This document shows, piece by piece, positions 45,371 through 54,324 of a stretch of 64,000 bases of DNA. Below the pieces are notes generated by a model, which saw only the letters and a program-made list of their open reading frames with translations, did not search any database and was not told the origin of the DNA. The DNA is taken from contig JAQURD010000001.1 of NCBI GenBank assembly GCA_028749115.1, positions 90,218 to 154,217 on the forward strand, in the 5' to 3' direction. Each line of letters begins with the position of its first letter. Position 1 is the first letter of the stretch. A program made the position numbers and the translations under genes. Source of the stretch: Acidobacteriota bacterium (GTDB lineage: Bacteria; Acidobacteriota; Aminicenantia; Aminicenantales; Saccharicenantaceae).

Positions 45371-46189
45371 TTATCTTCTTGAGAGGCGGGGAAGTCCTTT
45401 TAGCCCCACGATGACCAGAAAAATAATTATTGACAGGAAGACAATACCAGCTGAGGCAGGCAGGTTAATGAGATAGGCCAGGACGATGCCAGCCAGAATA
45501 GAAGTCAGACTGAAAATAGTGCTTAAGATTAACGCCTGGTGAAAGCTTCTGGATAGCTGCAGGGCGGAGGCGGCCGGTACCACGGTTAGAGCTGAGACCA
45601 GTAGGAGACCAACAATTCTTAAACCCAGGACGACAGTGATAGCAGTTAAAATGACCAGTATTTTATCCAGGTTCCCTACTTTCACCCCAGCTACCCGGGC
45701 TGTCTCCCGGTCAAAAGTCATATAAAGCAGCTGATGATAATTAACTAAGATGGTGATGGTGACAATAAAGGCCAGAGCAACTGATAACCAGACCTCGACT
45801 GGTGAGATAGCCAGAACATCTCCAAAAAGATAACCCATTAATTCGACTCCAAAATTCATTCTTAAGGACACCAGGAAAATGGCCAGCGCCATACCGGCGC
45901 TGCTGAGAATGGCCAGAGCGGCATCACCAGGCAATTTGGTCTGTTCTTTTAGCTTCAGGATGAATAATGAACCTGCCCCGCAGACAAGAAGAGAAACAAC
46001 AAGAGGTAGAAAATTTAAGACAAGGCCGATGGCCACTCCAGCAAAGGCCACATGCGCCAGTCCATGGCTGATCATGGCATCCCGGCGTAGGATGAGAAAA
46101 ACTCCAAGCAGGCCGCAGGCGACAGCCAGAAAGCCACCAGCCAGAACTGCCCGCCAGAAAAAACCAGAAGTAATCACGGTTGATAGCAT
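45371..46189 (-). CDS. znuB: zinc/manganese ABC transporter permease
   Basis: 272 aa ABC-3 family permease with about eight transmembrane helices. GVFLILRRDAMISHGLAHVAFAGVAIG is replaced here only in minor positions, and DRETARVAGVKVG is the typical cytoplasmic loop. Third gene of a ZnuABC-type operon, 12 bp after the ATPase gene. Moves zinc or manganese across the inner membrane. Confidence 0.9.
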   Translation of the reverse strand: MLSTVITSGFFWRAVLAGGFLAVACGLLGVFLILRRDAMISHGLAHVAFAGVAIGLVLNFLPLVVSLLVCGAGSLFILKLKEQTKLPGDAALAILSSAGMALAIFLVSLRMNFGVELMGYLFGDVLAISPVEVWLSVALAFIVTITILVNYHQLLYMTFDRETARVAGVKVGNLDKILVILTAITVVLGLRIVGLLLVSALTVVPAASALQLSRSFHQALILSTIFSLTSILAGIVLAYLINLPASAGIVFLSIIIFLVIVGLKGLPRLSRR

Positions 46190-46201
46190 CTGACCCTCTT
46201 C

Positions 46202-46981
46202 TTAATGCTGATGCACAATCAGATGATGCCCACCTTCTAGAAGTTCTTTAAAAGCCGATGACTGGCAGAATTCTTCATGCCGGCCGTGATAAATCAATTT
46301 CCGGTTTAAACAGGCTACCTGATTGATATGTTTATTAACCAGCCCATAATCATGAGTGACGACCACAATGGTTAGCTGATAGTCATGGTTAAGCTTTCCG
46401 AGAAGATCATAAAAATTTTCCTGGGTGTGATGATCAACTCCAGTTGTCGGTTCATCCAGTAGCATAATCTCCGGCTCAGATGCCAGGGCCCGGGCAATCA
46501 ATACTCTCTGTTGCTGGCCGCCTGATAAAGTGGCCATCACTCTTTTTTGATAGCCAGAGAGGCCAACCAGTTCGAGTACCTGCAACGTTTTTTCCTTGCC
46601 CCAGGCTGATGGTTTACCTTTCATTATCCGACTGGCATATAAACTGGAAGCAATTACCTCCCCGACCGAAATAGGAAACTTTGACTCGAGATAAGTAGCA
46701 TTTTGCTGAATATAAGCAACTTTAAACCATTCCCGGAAATCTTCAAGTTTTTGCTCAAAAAGAAAAACCTGACCGGATTGAGGCTTGAGCAAACCGACCA
46801 TAATTTTGAGCAGGGTTGTCTTGCCAGAGCCATTGGGTCCGATGATGGCCAGAAAATCACCACGGTTGACAGGTAAATTGATGTCTTCTAGAATAAGCGG
46901 CCCATCATAACTGAAGAAAACAGACTTAACCCTGATAATGGTTCCGGAGTTATTTGCTTCTTTATTTGTCCTGCTGATCAC
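46202..46981 (-). CDS. znuC: zinc/manganese ABC transporter ATP-binding protein
   Basis: 259 aa. Walker A is GPNGSGKTT, signature LSGGQQQR, Walker B MLLDEP, and the switch histidine follows in VVVTHDYG. It powers import by the adjacent permease. The last residues are GGHHLIVHQH, a small His-rich tail that could bind metal. Its start overlaps the binding-protein gene by 20 bp. Confidence 0.92.
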   Translation of the reverse strand: MISRTNKEANNSGTIIRVKSVFFSYDGPLILEDINLPVNRGDFLAIIGPNGSGKTTLLKIMVGLLKPQSGQVFLFEQKLEDFREWFKVAYIQQNATYLESKFPISVGEVIASSLYASRIMKGKPSAWGKEKTLQVLELVGLSGYQKRVMATLSGGQQQRVLIARALASEPEIMLLDEPTTGVDHHTQENFYDLLGKLNHDYQLTIVVVTHDYGLVNKHINQVACLNRKLIYHGRHEEFCQSSAFKELLEGGHHLIVHQH

Positions 46982-47876
46982 AGCCTAATCCTTCGATAAG
47001 AATTTTAAGGTTATCTGCCATCAGGCTTAAAAAAGATTTTTTCTCCTGAATTTCTTTCTTACTCAGATCGACACCGGTAGATAACCGGTAGGGTCTAGCC
47101 CCCGTTTCTGCAGCGATTTCCCTGGCATATTCAGGCAAAGTTGAGCTTTCATAGAAGATTCCTTTGATGTGCTTGGCCCTGATAAGATTAATAATTTCCT
47201 GAAGTTTTCGCGGAGTCGGTTGTGCTTCAGGGTTTAGACCAGTCAAGGAAATCTGATTCAATCCATAGCGGGCTGCCAGATAACCAAAAGCCTGATGCCC
47301 GGCTATTACCAGTTCAGTTGAACTGCACCTGCTTAAACTCTGGCGGTATTGGTGGTCAAGCTGTTTTAATTTTTCCAGAAGAGCCTGACTGTTTTTCTGG
47401 TAAGCAACTGCACCTAATGGATTTAGCTGAGATAAAACCTCTGTTAATTTTTTAACCAGGAGCTGGTCGGCCTCGAAATCCAGCCAGAGATGAGGATCCT
47501 CAGGCCTCAAACCCGGATATTTATTGTTCTTCAGCACTTCGGTAAAGCTAACAACTGCTAATTGTTTAGGATCTAAACCTGCTTCGATTCTATCAAGCCA
47601 GGGTTCAAGCTGGCTGCCAATTCTAACCAGCACATGGGCAGATATCAATTTGGAGAGGTCTGAAGGTCTCAGTTGAAAATCATGGACTTCAGAAGAGGTC
47701 GCAATCAACTGATAAATCTCGTCCTGGCCAGCCGTAATTTCGTTTGCCAGTTCACTTAAAGGAAAAATTGTGGTGACAATTAGCAGGCCTGGTTCGGGGT
47801 TGAAACTGGAATAATAGCTGGCGAACAAAACTGGCATCAGTGATATCAATAACAGCAGGCCTAAAAATTTTTTCAT
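46962..47876 (-). CDS. znuA: periplasmic metal-binding protein of the ZnuA/TroA type
   Basis: 304 aa. A signal segment (1-20) is followed by the cluster A-1 fold. Metal ligands are H65 in EVHDF, H129 in EDPHLWLD and H194 in AGHQAFGY; a fourth acidic ligand is likely in the YESSTLPEYAREIA region. The His-rich loop seen in many zinc-specific ZnuA proteins is absent, so zinc versus manganese cannot be decided. No lipobox Cys is seen. First gene of the operon, divergent from pepD. Confidence 0.9.
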   Translation of the reverse strand: MKKFLGLLLLISLMPVLFASYYSSFNPEPGLLIVTTIFPLSELANEITAGQDEIYQLIATSSEVHDFQLRPSDLSKLISAHVLVRIGSQLEPWLDRIEAGLDPKQLAVVSFTEVLKNNKYPGLRPEDPHLWLDFEADQLLVKKLTEVLSQLNPLGAVAYQKNSQALLEKLKQLDHQYRQSLSRCSSTELVIAGHQAFGYLAARYGLNQISLTGLNPEAQPTPRKLQEIINLIRAKHIKGIFYESSTLPEYAREIAAETGARPYRLSTGVDLSKKEIQEKKSFLSLMADNLKILIEGLGCDQQDK

Positions 47877-47928
47877 CAGCTTTGACTTCTTATTTTAAAA
47901 ATCTTGAAAACTTCTACTTTTTAAAGAT

Positions 47929-47937
47929 ATTATAACA
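47929..47937 (-). promoter_or_regulatory. extended -10 of znuA with a Zur-box-like half site
   Basis: Minus strand TGTTATAAT, an extended -10. The wider sequence ATGTTATAATAT matches the left part of the enterobacterial Zur palindrome, but the right arm reads CTTT in place of AACA. About 53 nt separate it from the znuA ATG. Repression by a Fur-family regulator is possible but weakly supported. Confidence 0.4.
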
Positions 47938-47965
47938 TAGGAATAATTCTTAGAAGGAGTTAAAT

Positions 47966-49417
47966 ATGGCCAGTGAAATTACTTCATTAAAACCAGAGAA
48001 TATCTGGAAACACTTTTCTGAGCTTTTGAAAATTCCGCATTGTTCTGGGCACGAACAGGCGGTGGCCAATCATATTTGCCAGCTAGCGGCTAACTGGCAG
48101 CTTGAGGCTCAAAAAGATAAGGTCGGCAATGTTCTCGTCCGTCTGCCAGCCAGTCCCGGTCACCAGCAGGTTCCAGGTGTCATTCTGCAGGCCCATCTTG
48201 ACATGGTATGTGAAAAGAATTCCGAGCTTGAACATGATTTTCAACATGATCCAATAGAAGCTGTGGTTGATGGTGAGTGGGTTAAAGCCAGGGGGACGAG
48301 CCTGGGAGCTGATAACGGAATTGGTGTGGCCACCTGCCTGGCTGTGCTGGAAGACCGGAGTCTGGTTCATGGGCCGGTTGAGTGTCTCTTCACGATTGAT
48401 GAAGAAACCGGCTTAACAGGTGCTTATCAGCTTAAAAAGGGCCTGCTGAAGGGAAAAATTCTTCTTAATCTGGATAGCGAAGACGAAGGAACCTTTACCA
48501 TAGGTTGTGCAGGCGGGGCAGATTCAGAACTGACACTTCCTGTCCAACGGAAAGCGAAAAAAAACAGGAATCTTTTAGTCATCAAGCTAAAAGGCCTCCA
48601 CGGTGGACATTCTGGCCTGGATATTAACCTGGGCCGTGGTAACGCTATAAAGCTGCTGGCCAGGTTGCTGTCTGAGGCCGCTGCCAGGTTTAAATTTGAC
48701 TTAGTTTCTTTTCATGGCGGCAGCAAAAGAAATGCCATCCCGCGGGAAGCGGTGGCTGTTCTGGCCATAGAGCCAGCTGCTCAAAAGGGCCTGATCCTGC
48801 AGCTTAAGAAGGACATGGAAGCGATTAAATTCGAATACCGGGTGACCGAGCCGGAGATAAATCTCGAGATTAAGAAGAGTGAAGAGGCCGGCTACCTTCT
48901 GACGTCTGAATCTCAGGCCAGATTGCTTAATTTAATCTTGTCTCTTCCCCACGGAGTAATAGCCATGCATCCTGAGATCAGCGGCCTGGTTGAGACTTCT
49001 TCCAATCTGGCCATAGTTGAAACTCAAGAAAAAAGAGTGATGATTATCTGTAATACCCGTAGCTCGGTAAGTTCTGCTCTTCAGGCTGTCAGATTGGTCA
49101 TCAAGGCTAATGCCACTTTAGCTGCAGCTAAAATAAATCAACCTGATGGCTATCCAGCCTGGACACCAGATTTAAAATCGCCCCTGCTGCAGAGAATGAT
49201 TGAAATTTACCGGCATTTATTTCAAAGAGAGCCAGAAGTTAAAGCTGTCCATGCTGGTCTGGAGTGCGGAATCATTGGTGAAAAATATCCAGATCTTGAC
49301 ATGATTTCTATTGGACCAACTATCCGATACCCGCATTCGCCAGAAGAAAAAGTTAATATAGAGTCTGTCGGCAAATTCTGGGAGCTGGTAGTTGAGACTC
49401 TAAAAGAATTAGCTTGA
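47966..49417 (+). CDS. pepD: aminoacyl-histidine dipeptidase (PepD, M20C)
   Basis: 483 aa. LKIPHCSGHEQAVANHI at the start, the metal site LQAHLDMVCEKN, GTSLGADNGIGVA, the catalytic glutamates in FTIDEETGLTGA and LNLDSEDEG, GGHSGLDI and the late HAGLECGII are all PepD features. It cleaves Xaa-His dipeptides, including carnosine. AGAAGGAG precedes the ATG with ideal spacing. Release of histidine fits with the FtcD step encoded nearby. Confidence 0.95.
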   Translation: MASEITSLKPENIWKHFSELLKIPHCSGHEQAVANHICQLAANWQLEAQKDKVGNVLVRLPASPGHQQVPGVILQAHLDMVCEKNSELEHDFQHDPIEAVVDGEWVKARGTSLGADNGIGVATCLAVLEDRSLVHGPVECLFTIDEETGLTGAYQLKKGLLKGKILLNLDSEDEGTFTIGCAGGADSELTLPVQRKAKKNRNLLVIKLKGLHGGHSGLDINLGRGNAIKLLARLLSEAAARFKFDLVSFHGGSKRNAIPREAVAVLAIEPAAQKGLILQLKKDMEAIKFEYRVTEPEINLEIKKSEEAGYLLTSESQARLLNLILSLPHGVIAMHPEISGLVETSSNLAIVETQEKRVMIICNTRSSVSSALQAVRLVIKANATLAAAKINQPDGYPAWTPDLKSPLLQRMIEIYRHLFQREPEVKAVHAGLECGIIGEKYPDLDMISIGPTIRYPHSPEEKVNIESVGKFWELVVETLKELA

Positions 49418-49530
49418 GTCAGTAGTTAAAAGTCTTGAAACGGAGAAAGTTTATATGGTGGCTGGCTACCGGATTCCTTGCCATAGGCAGAAAAAAGGTT
49501 CAGCCTGCCACCAGATCAAGGAGTAATATA

Positions 49531-49908
49531 ATGAAGAAAGCTATCCAGACTGATCAGGCCCCGTCGGCTATCGGGCCTTATTCTCAAGGAATATCAGGCG
49601 GAGGTTTTATATTTGTTTCAGGACAAATTCCTCTTGATCCGGCCAAGGGAGAAATTGTCGGCCAGACGATAGAAGAACAGACACATCAGGTTTTTAAAAA
49701 CCTGCGGGCCATTCTGCAGGCGGGGGGCAGCTCACTCGACCAGGTGGTTAAAGCTACAGTTTATCTGTCTGATATGAACGACTTCAGCCGGATGAATGCT
49801 GTCTATGCTCAATATTTTTCAGAACCATATCCCGCCCGAGCTGCTTTTCAGGTAGCTAAATTGCCTCGAGAAGCAAAAATTGAGGTGGAAGTCATCGCTC
49901 TGTCTTAA
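49531..49908 (+). CDS. ridA: RidA family enamine/imine deaminase
   Basis: 125 aa, the usual length. Starts KKAIQTDQAPSAIGPYSQ and includes FVSGQIPLDP, the catalytic-type arginine in YPARAAFQVAKLP and the glutamate in IEVEVIA. It hydrolyses 2-aminoacrylate made by PLP enzymes. I chose the ATG at 49531, 7 nt after AAGGAG. A TTG-initiated extension of 32 basic residues lacks a ribosome site. Confidence 0.93.
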   Translation: MKKAIQTDQAPSAIGPYSQGISGGGFIFVSGQIPLDPAKGEIVGQTIEEQTHQVFKNLRAILQAGGSSLDQVVKATVYLSDMNDFSRMNAVYAQYFSEPYPARAAFQVAKLPREAKIEVEVIALS

Positions 49909-49952
49909 ACTGTGTCCAGTCTGCTGGCCAGGTAATAATCGACAGCTGGGCC

Positions 49953-49980
49953 TTAACAAATTATTCTTCTTAGGTATAAT
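49953..49980 (+). promoter_or_regulatory. sigma70-type promoter of the zinc-ribbon gene
   Basis: TTAACA (49953-49958), 16-nt spacer, perfect TATAAT (49975-49980), ending 17 nt before the ATG at 49998, with AGAGG in between. Confidence 0.65.
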
Positions 49981-49997
49981 TCAAAAGAGGTTACAAG

Positions 49998-50216
49998 ATG
50001 CCACTCTATGAATATATATGCCTTCGCTGTCAACAGCGGTTTGAAGCTCTGGTTAAGATGCACCAAGAAGATATTACCTGTCCACACTGCCAGAGCCGTC
50101 AGGTTAAAAAGCTTGTTTCTTCCTTTGGCATTGGCGGAAGTAGCAGCCAGATAAAGAGCGGCTCAGGCAGTTGCTCAAATTGCTCATCATCTAATTGTTC
50201 AACCTGCCATCACTAG
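49998..50216 (+). CDS. FmdB-type zinc-ribbon protein
   Basis: 72 aa. MPLYEYICLRCQQRFE and ITCPHCQSRQVKKLVSSF form the FmdB family four-cysteine ribbon (CxxC at 9-12 and 29-32). The tail is Ser/Gly-rich with four more cysteines and two final histidines (CSNCSSSNCSTCHH), which may bind a second metal. FmdB was named as a putative regulator of formamidase, but most members are uncharacterised. Confidence 0.85.
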   Translation: MPLYEYICLRCQQRFEALVKMHQEDITCPHCQSRQVKKLVSSFGIGGSSSQIKSGSGSCSNCSSSNCSTCHH

Positions 50217-50253
50217 TTATTAGTTCCTGGTTTTTAGCCTGGACGACTGTTTT

Positions 50254-52068
50254 TCAATCAACAGTTAGAGTCTTGCTGATATTTCTTGGCTTATCCGGGT
50301 CAAGGTTGAGCTTCTGACTTAACTCATAAGCCAGAAGCTGAGCGGTAACTGCACCCAGGATTGGGCTCAAATAATAATTATCAGTTGGAAGCGGGATGAT
50401 AAAACTGGCATTGAGTTTCAAGGCTTCATTCTCTGGTGCAATTAAGGCTACCCGGCCGCCCCGGCAGGTGACCTCATTCATATGGGAAATACTCATAGCC
50501 GCATCCTGGCTGGTACTGAACAAGATGACCCAATCTCCCCGGGAAATGGTAGCCAGCGGGCCATGTTTAAATTCAGAAGAATAAATCGCCTCACACGGAA
50601 GATAGGTTACCTCTTTAAGCTTCAGGGCTCCTTCCAGACAGACCGGGTAGGACGGGCCATAGCCCAGATAATAAAGGTGTTTCTGGCCTTTGAGTCGAGC
50701 AGCCAGGCGGCGAATAAGATTGAGGCTCTGGTCAAGAGTCTTAGCTATTAGCTCTGGCAGCAAATTGATGTCCTGGCTGGCCAGCGGCACCTCTATCCCC
50801 TTTTCCCGGGCCAGATCGTTGGCCAGAAGAAGAAAGGCAATAGTCTCATTAAGAAAGGTCTTGGTAGCAGGAACCGAAATTTCCAGATTGGTTAATAGGG
50901 GTAAGAAATTCTTGACGCGCAGTTGAAGGGAAGATCCTAAAACATTGACCAGGCCCACTATGTTTTGAGTCTCCAGTTTTTCTAAGTGATTGAGAACATT
51001 AATGACATCCTTAGTTTCGCCGCTCTGAGAGACAAGGATGAAAGCATCTTTGTTAGTATCTAGATGGCGATAAAATTCATTAAAGGCACCTGCTATAACA
51101 GGCACAGTTTCAACCCTCGCCAGGGAGTTTAATAAAAAAGCTCCAAAGACACAGGCATGATAAGAAGAACCAGAGCCGATTAAAAACAAGCGGCTGGTTT
51201 TCTTTAACTGGCAGCTTACCGGCTGAATATTTTCTTTTTGCCTCAGAAAATCAATTAGTGCCTTAGACTTTTCTGGCTGCTCATAAATTTCTTTAAGCAT
51301 AAAGTGGGGATAAGAACCTTTCCTGGCCTGTTCAATATCGAGATGGCTTTTATAAGGCTCTCTTGCTATTTCCTGACCAGTTAGCAAGTTTTTAATTTTA
51401 TAGTCATCTGCCTTAAACTCGACATATTCTCCGTCTTTAATGGTGACTATTTTTCTGGTTAAGGGTAGAATCGAAGGCAAATCTGAAGAGCAGCAAATGA
51501 AATTTTCGCCCACTCCCAGATAAAGAGAGGAATATTTTTTCACCGCATACATGACCGGCGAGCCTTTCTCGGTCATACATAGAGCATAATCACCCTGAAG
51601 GAGCCGGTTAGCTTGTTCTATGGCCAGGCCAAGATCTGCAGTTGTTTTGTAGGCTTCTTCTACGGCATGGACACAGACCTCACCATCGTTTTCTCCCATA
51701 AAATGATGGCCCTGCCGGCTCAAGCTCTTAATCAACTGGCTGGTATTGACGATATTACCATTATGAGCGCCGATGAGTCTCTGCTGACAATCAAAATGGG
51801 GCTGAGCATTTTCCCTCCGTGGAGAACCGAAAGTTGCCCAGCGCAATTGAACAATACCTTTAAAACCACTCATCTCTTCAAACTTAAGCTTTCTGGCCAC
51901 TTCCTCAATCTGTCCCACATCTTTCCTGATTTCAACCGCATCTCCTTCAAAAGTAGCCAGACCGACAGAATCATAGCCACGATAAGTCAACCGTTCACCA
52001 GCTGCTGTTAAGATTTTGCCCAGGTCAGGTTGGCTGGTCTTAAAAATAATCCCAAAAATCCCGCACAT
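50254..52068 (-). CDS. glmS: glutamine--fructose-6-phosphate aminotransferase (isomerizing)
   Basis: 604 aa, full length. The glutaminase nucleophile is Cys2 in MCGIFGII. LTYRGYDSVGLA follows, and the binding segment LRWATFGSPRRENAQPH has Phe where most GlmS have His (RWATHG). The two SIS domains show GSGSSYHA, SQSGETKDVINVL and CEAIYSSEFKHGPLA, and the protein ends in DKPRNISKTLTVD with the Lys that closes the active site. Makes glucosamine-6-P for peptidoglycan and lipid A. It follows a NusG paralog by 14 bp. No glmS ribozyme is recognisable upstream. Confidence 0.93.
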   Translation of the reverse strand: MCGIFGIIFKTSQPDLGKILTAAGERLTYRGYDSVGLATFEGDAVEIRKDVGQIEEVARKLKFEEMSGFKGIVQLRWATFGSPRRENAQPHFDCQQRLIGAHNGNIVNTSQLIKSLSRQGHHFMGENDGEVCVHAVEEAYKTTADLGLAIEQANRLLQGDYALCMTEKGSPVMYAVKKYSSLYLGVGENFICCSSDLPSILPLTRKIVTIKDGEYVEFKADDYKIKNLLTGQEIAREPYKSHLDIEQARKGSYPHFMLKEIYEQPEKSKALIDFLRQKENIQPVSCQLKKTSRLFLIGSGSSYHACVFGAFLLNSLARVETVPVIAGAFNEFYRHLDTNKDAFILVSQSGETKDVINVLNHLEKLETQNIVGLVNVLGSSLQLRVKNFLPLLTNLEISVPATKTFLNETIAFLLLANDLAREKGIEVPLASQDINLLPELIAKTLDQSLNLIRRLAARLKGQKHLYYLGYGPSYPVCLEGALKLKEVTYLPCEAIYSSEFKHGPLATISRGDWVILFSTSQDAAMSISHMNEVTCRGGRVALIAPENEALKLNASFIIPLPTDNYYLSPILGAVTAQLLAYELSQKLNLDPDKPRNISKTLTVD

Positions 52069-52082
52069 TGCTTCCCCCTGAG

Positions 52083-52616
52083 TTACTTGCTTTTATCCAT
52101 CAGTTTTCTCTGCAAACTGGAGTTGGACACTTTCTGAGAATTTATTTTTTTTATTTTGTTTTTTTTGATTAAGATCGATCCCTGATAAGAAACATAATTT
52201 AAAAGAATCATCACTCGCTGATGGTCGCTCAATTCCCGGTAAAATATGCCTTTTAGCCCTTTTAAAGATCCTTCCATTACCAGGATTTCATCGCCCGGTT
52301 GCGGATCCTCTCCGTATTTCATCAATTCTATCAGGCCATTTTTTTCGCGTGATTTAAGGCCGGTGATAATTTCCGGTTCAATTGACACCGGAATGTAACC
52401 ATTGCCCACAACCTTGATCACTCCCCTCGTATAGATAATTTTCTGATAGTCCTTCGGATAATTGAATCTTAAAAAGAGATACCCCGGGAAAAAAGGTTTA
52501 ATGACTGAGTCCTGGCTGTAACGCGGAAGATAAATAGTAAAACCTGCTTGACCGAACAATGATTCAACCTGTGATTCCTTTCTGGGCTTAGTATTGACTA
52601 CATACCAAGCAATCAT
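52083..52616 (-). CDS. NusG paralog (RfaH/UpxY/LoaP-like antiterminator)
   Basis: 177 aa. The NGN domain (1-95) starts WYVVNTKPRKESQVES and includes the FFPGYLFLRF and GVIKVVGN segments. A C-terminal KOW domain follows (about 106-140, PQPGDEILVMEGSLKGLKGIF), then a Lys/Ser-rich tail. Divergence from housekeeping NusG indicates a specialised factor that binds RNA polymerase and favours elongation through particular operons, usually polysaccharide clusters. Here it is directly upstream of glmS, with which it is probably co-transcribed. GGCAGG precedes the ATG. Confidence 0.88.
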   Translation of the reverse strand: MIAWYVVNTKPRKESQVESLFGQAGFTIYLPRYSQDSVIKPFFPGYLFLRFNYPKDYQKIIYTRGVIKVVGNGYIPVSIEPEIITGLKSREKNGLIELMKYGEDPQPGDEILVMEGSLKGLKGIFYRELSDHQRVMILLNYVSYQGSILIKKNKIKKINSQKVSNSSLQRKLMDKSK

Positions 52617-52685
52617 TAACCTGCCAGCCCTTTTGTGTATCTAAAAAGAATCATCGTTAGAATATGTGTTTCTTACCCTTAAGGA

Positions 52686-54074
52686 TTAAAATAAGCTTTC
52701 AAGGTCAGAGATCTTTTTTGGTATTCCGGGCCGCGGGCCAAGGACTCTATGGCCATTAGCGGTAACCAGAACATCATCTTCAATTCTAATACCACCAAAA
52801 TCTAAAAATTTGGCTACCCGGTCATAATTTATAAATCTTTCAAATTTTCTCTCTTTTTTCCACTGTTCATATAGAGCAGGAATGAAATAAAGGCCGGGTT
52901 CTACTGTCATAACATGACCCGGCTCTAAAGCCCTGGCCATTCTCAAATAGTTAAGCCCGAACTGCTGGCTCCGGCTGACTTTCCGGTCATAGCCAATATG
53001 ATCTTCTCCTAAATTTTCCATATCATGGACATCCAGCCCAACCATATGCCCCAGGCCATGGGGGAAAAATAAAGCATGAGCACCTTGATTTACTGCCTCA
53101 TCTGAGTCTCCCCTCATAAGTCCAAGAGATTTTAGTCCTTCTGCCATAACCCTGGCAGCTTTAATATGAATGTCTTTAAACATCACACCGGGAGCAATAC
53201 TTTTGATAGCTTCTTCCTGTCCTTTGAGGACAATAGCATAGATATCTTTTTGCCTCTGGTTAAAACGGCCTCCGACCGGGACAGAGCGAGTGATATCACA
53301 GGCATAATGCAGCTTAGATTCAGAGCCGGTGTCCATGACCAGAAAGCGCCCTTTTTGCAGCCTGTCGCCATAGCTGGTTTTGTGAAAAATCTGGCCATTG
53401 ATGGTAATAATGGGTGGAAAAGCAAAAGACAGCCCGTTAGCTTTAATAACCAGTTCCATCAAGGCCAGGATTTCTTGTTCTCTGGCTCCAGGTCGGATCT
53501 CAGGGATAGCAGTGAGGTAACTTTCTTTGGTGACTTGAAGAGCCTTTTCTATTTCAGCTACTTCTTCCCTCGTTTTTATCGATCTTAAGCTGATCACCGC
53601 CTTCGTCAATTCAATGGAAGCTTTTGCTTTAACCCGGTCAGGTGCTATCTTCAGGCACGAACTCATTTTCAAAATTGTTTCTCCACGGTAAGGCGGTAAA
53701 TAATGAATCTGACGGCCCCGCCTGACCGCTTCTTTGAGATAATCATTCAAACTGCTTGAAGGTTTAACTAGCTTCAAACCAGAGGCTTTAGCCCGCTCTT
53801 TTAGTGGTGGTTGCGGTCCAACCCAGATAATATCTTCAAGAGTGACATCATCGCCAAAAATTATTTCCTGGCCTTCGTCCAGATCAATAACTGCGGCCAG
53901 GCCCGGAGAATCCAGGCCAAAGAAATAAAGAAAAGTGCTATCCTGACGGAAAGGATAATCATTAGCAGCATAATTCATCGGGCTATCATCATTGCCGGGG
54001 AAAAAACAGATCCCCTTTTTCATCAACTTTTTTAGTTTTTTTCTTCTTAGCTGATAAACTTCGGGCTTAAACAT
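52686..54074 (-). CDS. pepP: Xaa-Pro aminopeptidase (M24B)
   Basis: 462 aa. The N-terminal creatinase-like domain (1-165) includes YPFRQDSTFLYFFGLD. The pita-bread catalytic domain has DTGSESKLHYACDITRSVP with metal aspartates, FFPHGLGHMVGLDVHD, TVEPGLYFIP and GIRIEDDVLVT with the remaining metal glutamates. Removes N-terminal residues before proline. AGGAGG lies 7 nt before the ATG, with an extended -10 about 32 nt upstream. Confidence 0.93.
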   Translation of the reverse strand: MFKPEVYQLRRKKLKKLMKKGICFFPGNDDSPMNYAANDYPFRQDSTFLYFFGLDSPGLAAVIDLDEGQEIIFGDDVTLEDIIWVGPQPPLKERAKASGLKLVKPSSSLNDYLKEAVRRGRQIHYLPPYRGETILKMSSCLKIAPDRVKAKASIELTKAVISLRSIKTREEVAEIEKALQVTKESYLTAIPEIRPGAREQEILALMELVIKANGLSFAFPPIITINGQIFHKTSYGDRLQKGRFLVMDTGSESKLHYACDITRSVPVGGRFNQRQKDIYAIVLKGQEEAIKSIAPGVMFKDIHIKAARVMAEGLKSLGLMRGDSDEAVNQGAHALFFPHGLGHMVGLDVHDMENLGEDHIGYDRKVSRSQQFGLNYLRMARALEPGHVMTVEPGLYFIPALYEQWKKERKFERFINYDRVAKFLDFGGIRIEDDVLVTANGHRVLGPRPGIPKKISDLESLF

Positions 54075-54105
54075 AACATCGCCTCCTGGCTAACTATTTT
54101 TTTAA

Positions 54106-54114
54106 ATTTTATCA
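54106..54114 (-). promoter_or_regulatory. extended -10 promoter element of pepP
   Basis: Minus strand TGATAAAAT with no good -35. The expected start lies about 25 nt before the pepP ATG. Confidence 0.5.
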
Positions 54115-54206
54115 TAGAACAATTTCAGGCAGATTTAAAGTTTAAAGCTAAAATAATAATTTAAAGAAGTGGCTTTTACTGGCGAAAATTTACTAAAGAA
54201 AAAAGA

Positions 54207-54283
<77 letters not shown>

Positions 54284-54293
54284 ATCTGGTTGA

Positions 54294-54321
54294 ATTATAG
54301 CAAAAAAAATGTTTTTGTCAA
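54294..54321 (-). promoter_or_regulatory. consensus promoter of the initiator tRNA
   Basis: Perfect TTGACA (54316-54321), 16-nt spacer, perfect TATAAT (54294-54299), preceded by TGC, also an extended -10. The predicted start is about 4 nt before the tRNA 5' end. It overlaps the T-rich sequence that follows rnpB. Confidence 0.9.
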
Positions 54322-54324
54322 AAA

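Noticed and set aside
49435-49530. 32-residue basic extension of RidA resembling a Tat-like leader
   Set aside because: It needs a TTG start with no ribosome site, while AAGGAG sits at the correct spacing before the ATG at 49531, which gives the standard RidA length.
52069-52082. glmS ribozyme upstream of glmS
   Set aside because: Only 14 bp lie between the NusG paralog stop and the glmS ATG, far too short for the ribozyme.
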